In this document: piece by piece, positions 43,388 to 51,151 of the stretch
Layout: each line of letters starts with the position of its first letter
How positions within the stretch are numbered: position 1 is the stretch's first letter
From: Myxococcus qinghaiensis
Lineage (GTDB): Bacteria; Myxococcota; Myxococcia; Myxococcales; Myxococcaceae
Direction of reading: 5' to 3'
NCBI RefSeq assembly: GCF_024198215.1
Contig: NZ_JAKCFA010000009.1
Coordinates: forward strand, 124,001-188,000
DNA: 64,000 nt
The notes under the pieces: model-generated
Told to the model about the DNA's origin: nothing
Seen by the model: only the letters and a program-made list of their open reading frames with translations
The model's database searches: none
Translations under genes and position numbers: made by a program

Positions 43388-46300
43388 GCCCGCGTCTTCC
43401 CTGGTGGGGCGTGTGCTGCGCACGTCCTTCGCGCGGCCCGGCCTCACCGTGGTGCTGGCCCTGGCGCTGTCCGCCTTCGGCGCGGTGGCGCTCCACGGGC
43501 TTCGCCGCGACGTCTTCCCGGACCTGTCCGCCCCCATCTTCAACGTCATCGTCCAGAACGCCGCCATGGGCGCGGAGGAGCTGGAGACGGCGGTGGCCAT
43601 TCCCATGGAAGTGGCCCTGGCGGGCCTGCCCGACGTGCGCCGCATCCGCTCCACGTCGCAGCTGGGCGTCACGCAAGTCACGGTGGAGTTCGAGCCGGAC
43701 GCGGACTACTTCCGCAGCCGTCAGTACGTCGCCGAGCGCGTGGCCCAGGCCCAGGGCGAGCTGCCGCCCGGCACGGACGCGCCCCTCGTCTCCAGCCTCA
43801 CCGGCCGACTCAACGAAGTCTTCGAGTTCACCCTGGAGGCGGAGCCCGGCGCGGCGGACCTCATGGCGCTGCGAGACCTGGCCGAGTTCGAGGTGAAGAA
43901 CCGGCTGCTCGCCGTGCCCGGTGTCGCGGGCGTGGAGCGGCTGGGCGGCTACCTGCGGCAGTTCCAGGTGCTGTTGGACCCGGACCAGATGGTGGCGCGC
44001 GGCATCAGCCTCAACGAGGTGGAGCACGCGCTGGAGGGCGCCAACCTCAACGCGTCCGGCGGCTTCGTGGTGCAGGGCCCCATGGAGTGGACGGTGCGAG
44101 CGATTGGCCGCGCGCAGACGGTGGAGGACCTGAACAGCACGGTGGTGGCGCTGCGCGCGGGCACGCCCGTGTTGCTGGCGGACGTGGCCGACGTGCGCGA
44201 GGGCCCCGCGCTGCGCCGCGGAATCGCGCACCGCCTCAAGGGCGAGGTGGTGAGCTGCCGCGTCATCAAGCAGTTCGGCGCGGACACACAGCGGGTGGCC
44301 AAGGGCGTGCGCGAGGCCATCAAAGAGCTGGAGCAGTCGATGCCCAAGGGCGTGCAGCTGCGCGTCGTCTATGACCAGTCGGAGCTGGTGGACGAGGCGC
44401 TGGGTGGCGTCAGCCGGGCCATCCTGCTGGGCGCGCTGCTGGTGGTGCTGGTGCTGTTCGCGCTCCTGGGAGACTGGCGCGCCGCGCTCATCGTCACCCT
44501 CACCCTGCCCCTGTCGCTGGCGCTGGCGGGAATCCTCCTGAAGCTCGCCGGCATCGGCATCAACACCATGACGCTGGGCGGGCTCGCCATCGCCGTGGGC
44601 CTGCTGGTGGACGCGGCCATCATCGTCACCGAGAACATCATCCATGACCTGCGCGAGGGCGCGGGCCGCAGGTCCGTGAGAGACGAGGCGCTGGCCGCAT
44701 CGATGGAGGTGGGACGTCCCATCGCCTTCGCCACCCTCATCGTCGTGTCCGTGTTCATCCCGCTGTTCGCCATGACGGGAATCGAAGGGCGCATGTACCA
44801 GCCCCTCGCCGCCGCGGTGGTGGCGTGCCTGGCCGCGTCGCTGGCGCTGGCGCTCACGCTGGTGCCCGTGGCCTCGTCGCTGCTCCTCAAGGCCCCGCGT
44901 CCGGGACAACCCGAGGACGTGTGGCTCATCCGCAAGCTCAAGTCGGCCTACGCGCCGCTGTTGGACGCGTGCATGCGCAGGGCGGGCCTCGTGCGACTGG
45001 TGGCGCTCGCCATCACCGTGCCGGCGCTGGGCCTCGCCTTCGCGGTGGGCAGCGACTTCATGCCCCGGCTGGACGAGGGCGCCTTCCTCCTCCAGACGGT
45101 GCTGCCTCCCGAGGCGTCACTGGAGGAGGTGGACCGCCTCAACCACCTGGTGGAGGACGTGCTGCTGGGCTTCCCGGAGGTGGAGGACGTCGTGCGGCGC
45201 ACCGGCCGCGCCGAGCGCACGGAAGACCCGATGCCTCACACCGTCTCGGACGTGCTCGTCGTGCTCAAGAAGGAGCGGGGCAGGAGCCTGGAGAAGCTGG
45301 AGGCGGACCTGCGCGTCGCCGTGGCGCGAGTGCCCGGCGTCACCACGCTCTTCACCACGCCGCTGGGCATGCGCATCGACGAGGGCCTGGGCGGAAGTCC
45401 CGCGGACCTGTCGGTGCGCATCTTCGGGCCGGAGCTGGAGACGCTCGCGACGCTGGGAGAGCGGGCGCGCGCCATCCTCGCGAAGGTGGACGGCGTGGAG
45501 GACCTGCGCGTGGAGAAGCTCAGCGGGCTGCCGCAGCTTCGAATCACGGTGAATCGCGCCGCGGTGGCTCGGGTGGGACTCACGCCCGGCGACGTCATCC
45601 GCGCGGTGCGCGTGGGACTGGTGGGCGAGGAGTCCTCGCAGGTGTGGAAGGGCCAGCGGCGGCACGACCTGGTGCTGCGGCTGGCGGACCACAAGCGAGG
45701 AGACCTCCAGGCGCTGCGCAACCTCCTGGTGGACGGACATGACGGCACGCGCATCCCCCTGAGTCAGCTCGCGACCATCGAGGAGACCTTCGGCGCGGGC
45801 AGCGTGCGCCGAGAGGCAGGCAGTCGTCGACTCGCGGTGGAGGCCAGCGTGTCCGGCCGGGACTTGGGCAGCACCGCCGCGGAGGTGCGCGAGCGACTGG
45901 CCGCCGAGCTGAAGCTGCCCACCGGGTACTTCCTCGACGTGGGCGGACGCGTGGAGAGTCAGCAGCGCGCCGCGCAGTCGCTGGCCATGGCCATCGCCGT
46001 CGCCATCCTCGCGGTGTTCATCCTGCTGTACCTGGCGCTGGACTCGGTGGCGGAGGCGCTCGTGATTCTCGCCACGCTCCCGGATGCCTTCGTCGGGGGC
46101 ATCCTCGCGCTGCTCATCGCCGGAGAGACGTGGAATGTCTCCAGCCTCGTGGGGCTCATCGGCCTGTTCGGCATCGCCGTGCAGAACGGTCTGGTGCTGG
46201 TGTCACAAACGAAGGACCTGCTCTCGCGCGGCCTGCCCTTCGACGAGGCCATCCGTCAGGCGAGCCTCGGTCGCGTCCGACCCAAGCTGATGACCGCCGC

Positions 46301-46508
46301 CACGGCCATCCTCGGCCTGCTACCCCTGCTCGTGCTGCCCCTGCAGGGGACGGAAATCGAGCGGCCTCTCGCCGTGGTCATGGTGGGCGGACTGGTGACC
46401 TCCACCCTGTTCACCCTGCTGGTGCTCCCCACTTTCTACGCATTTGTTCATGGAGTGAGAGAGCGGATCCGCCATCGGGCGACTGCGCGCAGGTCCACTG
46501 TAACTTGA
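43377..46508 (+). CDS. Heavy-metal RND efflux permease (CzcA/CusA family)
   Basis: 1043 residues, with 12 transmembrane helices expected and two large periplasmic loops; a proton-driven inner-membrane pump that expels metal cations through the adaptor and duct. The acidic relay in TM4 reads AVGLLVDAAIIVTENI (about residues 405-420), matching heavy-metal-efflux RNDs but not exactly the CzcA (VDGAVV) or CusA type, so the metal is open; Cu/Ag or divalent cations are possible. Later motifs include GGILALLIAGETWNVSSLVG and GRVRPKLMTAATAILGLLPL. The ATG at 43377 follows GGAGG 8 bases upstream. A strong hairpin follows at 46531. Confidence 0.9.
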   Translation: MATEPASSLVGRVLRTSFARPGLTVVLALALSAFGAVALHGLRRDVFPDLSAPIFNVIVQNAAMGAEELETAVAIPMEVALAGLPDVRRIRSTSQLGVTQVTVEFEPDADYFRSRQYVAERVAQAQGELPPGTDAPLVSSLTGRLNEVFEFTLEAEPGAADLMALRDLAEFEVKNRLLAVPGVAGVERLGGYLRQFQVLLDPDQMVARGISLNEVEHALEGANLNASGGFVVQGPMEWTVRAIGRAQTVEDLNSTVVALRAGTPVLLADVADVREGPALRRGIAHRLKGEVVSCRVIKQFGADTQRVAKGVREAIKELEQSMPKGVQLRVVYDQSELVDEALGGVSRAILLGALLVVLVLFALLGDWRAALIVTLTLPLSLALAGILLKLAGIGINTMTLGGLAIAVGLLVDAAIIVTENIIHDLREGAGRRSVRDEALAASMEVGRPIAFATLIVVSVFIPLFAMTGIEGRMYQPLAAAVVACLAASLALALTLVPVASSLLLKAPRPGQPEDVWLIRKLKSAYAPLLDACMRRAGLVRLVALAITVPALGLAFAVGSDFMPRLDEGAFLLQTVLPPEASLEEVDRLNHLVEDVLLGFPEVEDVVRRTGRAERTEDPMPHTVSDVLVVLKKERGRSLEKLEADLRVAVARVPGVTTLFTTPLGMRIDEGLGGSPADLSVRIFGPELETLATLGERARAILAKVDGVEDLRVEKLSGLPQLRITVNRAAVARVGLTPGDVIRAVRVGLVGEESSQVWKGQRRHDLVLRLADHKRGDLQALRNLLVDGHDGTRIPLSQLATIEETFGAGSVRREAGSRRLAVEASVSGRDLGSTAAEVRERLAAELKLPTGYFLDVGGRVESQQRAAQSLAMAIAVAILAVFILLYLALDSVAEALVILATLPDAFVGGILALLIAGETWNVSSLVGLIGLFGIAVQNGLVLVSQTKDLLSRGLPFDEAIRQASLGRVRPKLMTAATAILGLLPLLVLPLQGTEIERPLAVVMVGGLVTSTLFTLLVLPTFYAFVHGVRERIRHRATARRSTVT

Positions 46509-46530
46509 GTGTTACCTGAGAGACGGGGAA

Positions 46531-46573
46531 GGTGTTCCAGGCCTTGGATCGGCAACTTCCAGCCTGGAACACC
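46531..46573. terminator. Perfect 12-bp stem-loop after the RND operon
   Basis: GGTGTTCCAGGC (46531-46542) and GCCTGGAACACC (46562-46573) are exact reverse complements with a 19-base loop; a short T run follows at about 46587. It lies 22 bases past the permease stop and 44 before the amidase gene, so it is probably the operon terminator; an operator for the amidase gene is less likely. Confidence 0.65.
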
Positions 46574-46617
46574 GACAATCCCGTGATTTTCCCCTATTCC
46601 ATACGTCGGGGCCTCTC

Positions 46618-47445
46618 ATGAGCGTGCGTCTTCCTCCCTCCACCGCGACCCGTACCACCACCACCCAGGCGGCGGCCGCGACGGCCACCGTCACCGCGCC
46701 TCCGGCGGGGCTTCGCAAGGGTGATTCGGGCCCCAAGGTGAAGCAGCTGCAGGACGCGCTGGTGAAGCTGGGCTACCTGACCAAGGCGCAGGTGAACACC
46801 GGCCCTGGGACCTTCGGCGCGCAGACCGAAGCGGCGGTGAAGAAGTTCCAGGGCGACAAGAAGCTGCCCACCACGGGTTACTACGGCGAGCAGACGCAGG
46901 CGGCGCTGAAGAAGGCGCTGGGGGGCACGCCCACGACGCCGACGACGCCCACGAAGCCGGGCGCCAAGCCGCCGGTCATCAGCGCGCCCTCGCCCAACTC
47001 CGACAGCCGCAAGGGCGCGGACATCGACACCATCGTCATGCACCACACCGCGTCCAACGACGGCAAGGCCGACCTGTCGTGGATGCGCAATCCGAACAGC
47101 GGCGTGTCCGCGCACTACATGGTGGACCGCGACGGAAAGATTTATCAGCTCGTCGGTGACGACAAGCGTGCGTGGCACGCGGGCAAGAGCGAGCTGCACG
47201 GCGTCCCCACGGACGTGAACGCGCGCTCCATCGGCATCGAAATCGTGAACGACGGCAGCGGCAAGACGCCCTTCACGGAGGCGCAGTACAAGGCGCTCAC
47301 CGAGCTGACCAGCCACCTGAAGGAGAAGTACGACGTGCCGATGAAGAACATCGTCGGCCACGCGGACGTGGCGGTGCCCAAGGGCCGCAAGAACGACCCG
47401 GCGCCGAACTTCGACTGGGCGCGGCTGCGCAAGGGCATCTCCTGA
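46618..47445 (+). CDS. N-acetylmuramoyl-L-alanine amidase with peptidoglycan-binding domain
   Basis: 275 residues. A Thr/Ala-rich N-terminus without signal peptide is followed by a peptidoglycan-binding_1 domain (about 32-98: LRKGDSGPKVKQLQDALVKL, GTFGAQTEAAVKKFQ), a Pro/Thr linker, then an Amidase_2/PGRP zinc domain (about 135-275) with TIVMHHTASNDGKADL (first His ligand), IEIVNDG and IVGHADVAVPKGRKNDPAPN (second His and the D-P-x-x-x-F/W end motif). It cleaves the lactyl amide of peptidoglycan. The missing signal peptide suggests release by lysis or a non-Sec route. The gene has its own leader after the terminator and converges on the DUF5953-like gene. Confidence 0.87.
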   Translation: MSVRLPPSTATRTTTTQAAAATATVTAPPAGLRKGDSGPKVKQLQDALVKLGYLTKAQVNTGPGTFGAQTEAAVKKFQGDKKLPTTGYYGEQTQAALKKALGGTPTTPTTPTKPGAKPPVISAPSPNSDSRKGADIDTIVMHHTASNDGKADLSWMRNPNSGVSAHYMVDRDGKIYQLVGDDKRAWHAGKSELHGVPTDVNARSIGIEIVNDGSGKTPFTEAQYKALTELTSHLKEKYDVPMKNIVGHADVAVPKGRKNDPAPNFDWARLRKGIS

Positions 47446-47473
47446 GCGTCAGACTCTGAAGCAACGGTAGTGT

Positions 47474-47517
47474 GAAGCGCGGGTCGAGGGTCCTTTACGG
47501 GACGCTCCCCGCGCTTC
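47474..47517. terminator. Bidirectional terminator-like hairpin
   Basis: GAAGCGCGGG (47474-47483) pairs perfectly with CCCGCGCTTC (47508-47517) over a 24-base loop, followed by GTGTTT. It sits in the 77-bp gap between the convergent amidase and DUF5953-like genes. Confidence 0.6.
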
Positions 47518-47522
47518 GTGTT

Positions 47523-48281
47523 TCAGGAGGGCGTGCGTCCGCCAATCTCCGGGAAGCGCTCGTAGGCGCGCAGGAGCGTGGCCAGGTGCGCGGGCTCGTC
47601 GAGGTTCAGTGGTTCGTCGGTGAGTTGGAGCAGCCAGCCTCCGCCGTGGGTTCGCCGTGCACGGGGGAGCCACTCGGAGTCCAGCGTGGGCGAGGGGAAG
47701 CCGAGGAGCTGGGCGGTGGCGGCGGACCAGTAGTTGATCCACCCGAGGTGGTGCGGGACTTCGGGCGAGCGGAGGTCCTTCGAGAGCTGGAGGATGGGCA
47801 GGCCGCGTGGAGGGACGTGTGGCCCGCGTACGGGGCGAGCCATCTGCTCCACGATTTCAACCAGGGAGTTCCATGGCGTCGCGTGCCCCCATCGCGCGTG
47901 CGCGGCTTCGGCCACATGCTCCAGCAAGGAGGCTGACTGCGCACGGACGACCGCGTCCAATGGCAGCTTCGCGTGGACGCTGAGTCCCGAGGTCCCGTTG
48001 CCAGAGGACTTCGGCGGCGAAGCCAACCCATGCAGCGTCACGGGATGGAGTTCGTCACCGTTGCACACCAACGGGAAACCGCCGTCAGGCGTTCCCGCCA
48101 GGAGCCAGGCGTCACGGTTCGCCACGTGGAGCGGTACTCCTTCTTGGGAGACCTCCCACTCCAAGCGGAGTCCGGGCACGACCTGCTCCATTGCACGAGC
48201 AATGGCCAGAGGGCGGACATCTCTCTGAATCAATTCGGACGCGTGGACAGCGACGGAGAGTTTTTCGGCGGTGGCGAGCAT
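47523..48281 (-). CDS. Candidate immunity protein (DUF5953-like)
   Basis: 252 residues, no signal peptide. Segments such as GFPLVCNGDELHPVTLHG, ARWGHATPWNSLVEIVEQM and GWINYWSAATAQLLGFPSP give the look of the myxobacterial DUF5953 group, which I recall only by pattern; no catalytic motif is visible. The start at 48281 lies one base after the stop of the upstream lipoprotein (TGAGATG), so the pair is translationally coupled. Coupled order, cytoplasmic location and the nuclease-like upstream partner suggest it neutralises that partner. Alternative: an unrelated cytoplasmic protein that happens to share the operon. Confidence 0.55.
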   Translation of the reverse strand: MLATAEKLSVAVHASELIQRDVRPLAIARAMEQVVPGLRLEWEVSQEGVPLHVANRDAWLLAGTPDGGFPLVCNGDELHPVTLHGLASPPKSSGNGTSGLSVHAKLPLDAVVRAQSASLLEHVAEAAHARWGHATPWNSLVEIVEQMARPVRGPHVPPRGLPILQLSKDLRSPEVPHHLGWINYWSAATAQLLGFPSPTLDSEWLPRARRTHGGGWLLQLTDEPLNLDEPAHLATLLRAYERFPEIGGRTPS

Positions 48282-48282
48282 C

Positions 48283-48978
48283 TCAGCATCCCGTGACGAC
48301 AATCTTGAGGCCCTCGTCCAGTTCGAGGAGCGCGAGCCGGTGGCCTGCATTGCTCACGCCCACCACGAAGTCATAGCCACAAGCGCGCGCCAGTTCTCGC
48401 TCACGCTGAAGCTCGACAACCTGCGTCTTGCTGACCCGTTCCTTCAGGAAGTCCGAGTACCCGTCGAAGCGGTCCGTCTTGATTTCCCACAGCACGTTGG
48501 CGCCCACCTGCAGCGCGTCGAATCGCTTGCCGTTGATGAATACGTCTTTCCCGGGGAAGCGATTCGGCGGAAACGTGTCCGCACACGTGTCATGCACGGC
48601 ATCGCCTCCGCTGTGAGGCACCAGCTTCACCTCACATTCCGGACGACGTGAAGCGGCCACCGGTGGCGGTGGATTCGTATTCGCTCCAGCCCCACCTCGC
48701 TCAGGCCGAGCTTCCGGCTGAGCCGAGGAGGATGCAGACCCGGACCGCTCCGTACCCTCGGACGTCGGTCGCACCGTGGCGCCCTCGGGATGAATGACGA
48801 GCGGAATCGGTGGCGCCAGACCGATAGGGGCGGGCACCACCACCGGCCTGGGCACGATGAGCGGACCCAAGGGGATGGCGATCTGATCGCGCGCACCCGT
48901 CTCCGGCGTGGAGCACGCCACACTGAACAGCAGCACTCCCAGGCTCGTGATGGGTCGTAGGCGCATTGGCGTGCGCAT
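48283..48978 (-). CDS. Lipoprotein with nuclease-like C-terminus (DUF6310-like), candidate SitA-type toxin
   Basis: 231 residues. The leader TSLGVLLFSVAC gives a lipidation Cys at 22, followed by a Pro/Ala/Ser-rich low-complexity spacer (about 40-110). The folded C-terminal 115 residues contain CADTFPPNRFPGKDVFING, FDALQ (D154) and LWEIKTDRF (E165-x-K167), a spacing that fits a PD-(D/E)XK nuclease fold, then a helix and VVGVSNAGHRLALLELD. The layout of lipid anchor, spacer and nuclease with a coupled downstream gene is that of myxobacterial SitA toxins, delivered to kin by outer-membrane exchange. No sitB-like gene is seen upstream. Family assignment is by pattern only. Confidence 0.58.
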   Translation of the reverse strand: MRTPMRLRPITSLGVLLFSVACSTPETGARDQIAIPLGPLIVPRPVVVPAPIGLAPPIPLVIHPEGATVRPTSEGTERSGSASSSAQPEARPERGGAGANTNPPPPVAASRRPECEVKLVPHSGGDAVHDTCADTFPPNRFPGKDVFINGKRFDALQVGANVLWEIKTDRFDGYSDFLKERVSKTQVVELQRERELARACGYDFVVGVSNAGHRLALLELDEGLKIVVTGC

Positions 48979-49094
48979 TCATCCAGGAACCACCGCACGA
49001 CTCAAGCCAGTGTGGCCTCGGCGCCTGAATGATTCCGGCGAACACGCCCCTGGACATGAAGTGCGCCGGTGAACAGCCAGGCACCACTCCAGCC

Positions 49095-49138
49095 ATCACA
49101 GTGTGATGACCCCGGTTACACCGGGCCCCGCGGACCTC
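49095..49138. promoter_or_regulatory. Three adjacent dyads upstream of the copper-binding lipoprotein operon
   Basis: ATCACA-G-TGTGAT (49095-49107), CCCGGT-tac-ACCGGG (49111-49125) and CCGCG-GACCT-CGCGG just after it stand in a row in the 284-bp gap between the toxin-like gene and the operon starting at 49263. They lie about 130-170 bases upstream of that start, on the right side for operator sites, though the second could also be a short terminator. The first is not a CRP site because the half-sites are in the opposite order. Confidence 0.4.
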
Positions 49139-49262
49139 GCGGCCCATCACCTCGTGCACGTCGTCAATCCGCGGAGTTGTCTCCTGGGTCGATGTGGCCT
49201 GGGCCTTGCTGAACAGCGAAGCGTTCCTGGCGCCTTCGCGGCGCGCCCCTTCGAGGTCCTTC

Positions 49263-49643
49263 ATGCGTTCCTTCCTCTGTGTCCTCGCGAGCCTCGTCAC
49301 GCTCGCCGCCTGTGCTTCCGAGCCCAAGAGGCTCGCTCCCGCCGTGGACCCGTCGAGCCCCGATGCGCCCGAGTCCTCGCCCGCGGCACTGCCCACCGCG
49401 CTCACGGCAACGCCGCCTCCTTCGACGGACTCGCATGCGCGGCACTCAGACCCTCAGAAGCCCGCTACGCCAGACGCTGGCACCACCGTCTACGCGTGCC
49501 CGATGCACCCCGAGGTCCAGTCCGACAAGCCAGGCGGCACCTGCCCCAAGTGCGGCATGAAGCTGACGCCGACAAAGCCCGAGGACACCGCGCCGTCCAA
49601 GAAGCCCGCTCCCGGTCATGAAGGACACGGAGCCCATCCGTGA
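49263..49643 (+). CDS. Lipoprotein with heavy-metal-binding (HMBD) module
   Basis: 126 residues. Lipobox leader CVLASLVTLAAC, a Pro/Ser/Thr-rich spacer, then one copy of the heavy-metal-binding domain: VYACPMHPEV, then GTCPKCGMKLTP. The same module occurs twice in the copper ATPase encoded at 54755-57241. The C-terminus is GHEGHGAHP, another possible metal site. The protein probably binds copper in the envelope for the oxidase or efflux duct encoded next. The start at 49263 has GAGG 7 bases upstream. Its stop overlaps the GTG of the TolC-type gene (GTGA). Confidence 0.82.
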   Translation: MRSFLCVLASLVTLAACASEPKRLAPAVDPSSPDAPESSPAALPTALTATPPPSTDSHARHSDPQKPATPDAGTTVYACPMHPEVQSDKPGGTCPKCGMKLTPTKPEDTAPSKKPAPGHEGHGAHP

Positions 49644-51151
49644 GACTGCTCACCCTCGCCTGCGCGTTGCTGTTCGCGGGCGGCTGCGCCTCCATCCAGA
49701 AAGAGCGTGGCCACGCGGAGGTCGCCACCCTCGTCGAGGAGCGCATCGGCCGCAAGACCCGGTGGAACCAGGGCACGCCCGAGGACACGGAGGTGTCGCG
49801 TCATCTCGATGGACTGCTGAAGGACGACCTCACCTCCGACCACGCGGTGGAGGTGGCCCTCCTCAACAACCCCGCCCTGCAATCCACCTATGAAGACCTG
49901 GGCATCTCCCAGGCGGACATGGTGCAGGCGGGACTGCTCACCAACCCGACGTTTGACGCGAGCATCGGCTTTCCGCTCAACAACGACGGGGTCAGCGAGA
50001 CGGAGTTCTCGCTGGTGCAGGGCTTCGTCGAGTTGTTCACCCTGCCGCTGCGCAAGCGCGTGGCCCAGGAGCAGTTCATCGCGGACACGCTGCGCGTCGC
50101 GCACGAAGCGCTCGCCACCGCCGCGGAGGTGCGCAAGGTGTTCAGCGAGGTCCAGGCGCGACAGCAGCTCGTGGAGCTGCGCCGCATGGTCCTCCAGGCC
50201 GCCGAGGCCGCCGCCGAGCTGGCCTCCCTTCAGCACGGCGCGGGCAACATCACCGACCTGGAGCTGGCCACGGAGCAGGCCGCTTCCGAGGAAGCACGGC
50301 TGGAGCTGGCGCGCGAGGAACTCACGCTGGTCGAGGACCGCGAGCGGCTCAACCGCTTGCTGGGCCTGTGGGGGCCGCGCACCCAGTGGGCCATCTCCGA
50401 GAAGCTCCCGGCACCACCCCAGGAGGAGGCGACACTGGAGCGACTGGAGTCGCTCGCCATCCGGCAGCGGCTCGACATCGACGCCGCGCGCAAGCAGACC
50501 CAGCTCTTGTGGAACGCGCTGGAGCTGGCGCGCAGCACGCGCTTCTTCGGCCGCGTCGACGTGGGCGTCCACACGCACCGGGACGCGAACGGCCCACGAC
50601 TCCTCGGCCCCACGCTCACCCTGGAGCTGCCCATCTTCGACCAGCGACAGGCACTCATCGCCAAGCTGGAGGCCCAGCATCGCCAGGGCGAGCGTCGTCT
50701 CGCGGAGCTGTCCATCAACGCCCGCTCGGAGGTTCGCGCCGCCCGGGCCCGGCTGCTGACGCTCCGAGGCGTCGCCGAGCGCTACCAGCGTGTCGTCCTG
50801 CCCCTGCGCGAGAAGGTCGTCGAGCAGTCCCAGCTTCAATACAACGCGATGCAGATTGGCCTGTATGCGCTGCTCGACGCGAAGCAATCCCAGGTCGAGG
50901 CGTACCGCGCCTTCATCGAGACCGTCCGCGACTACTGGATGGGCCGCGCGGAGCTGGAGCAGCTCGTCGGCGGCAGTCTGCCCGGCACAACCTCGCGACA
51001 GGGCACTCCGAGCGACGCCACGCCCCCGGCATCCGAACGGCCGCCAGAGTCGACCCCTCCTGAGACCTCGCCTTCGGACCCCATTCCTCCCACCAAATCC
51101 CCTTCTGGAAACGGCCATCCCCCCGCGCATGGCCACGGAGCGACTCCATGA
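49640..51151 (+). CDS. Outer-membrane efflux lipoprotein (TolC/CusC family)
   Basis: 503 residues from a GTG start, with lipobox leader LTLACALLFAGGC as in CusC. Outer-membrane efflux protein repeats: AVEVALLNNPALQSTYEDLG, LRKRVAQEQFIADTLRVAHE and, in repeat 2, ARKQTQLLWNALELARSTRF; long helices match the periplasmic tunnel. The last 60 residues are Pro/Ser/Thr-rich and end in a His-rich piece (GHPPAHGHG). No adaptor or permease gene is adjacent; it may serve the RND pump at 60442-63615 or act with the oxidase. Stop overlaps the oxidase start (ATGA). Confidence 0.87.
   Translation: MRLLTLACALLFAGGCASIQKERGHAEVATLVEERIGRKTRWNQGTPEDTEVSRHLDGLLKDDLTSDHAVEVALLNNPALQSTYEDLGISQADMVQAGLLTNPTFDASIGFPLNNDGVSETEFSLVQGFVELFTLPLRKRVAQEQFIADTLRVAHEALATAAEVRKVFSEVQARQQLVELRRMVLQAAEAAAELASLQHGAGNITDLELATEQAASEEARLELAREELTLVEDRERLNRLLGLWGPRTQWAISEKLPAPPQEEATLERLESLAIRQRLDIDAARKQTQLLWNALELARSTRFFGRVDVGVHTHRDANGPRLLGPTLTLELPIFDQRQALIAKLEAQHRQGERRLAELSINARSEVRAARARLLTLRGVAERYQRVVLPLREKVVEQSQLQYNAMQIGLYALLDAKQSQVEAYRAFIETVRDYWMGRAELEQLVGGSLPGTTSRQGTPSDATPPASERPPESTPPETSPSDPIPPTKSPSGNGHPPAHGHGATP

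Noticed and set aside
46618-48978. Prophage remnant suggested by the lysin-like amidase
   Set aside because: No holin, tail, integrase or attachment repeats are present, and the base composition matches the surroundings.
49095-49107. CRP/FNR-type site in ATCACAGTGTGAT
   Set aside because: The half-sites are in the reverse order and separated by one base rather than six, so it is not a CRP site; kept only as an unspecified dyad.
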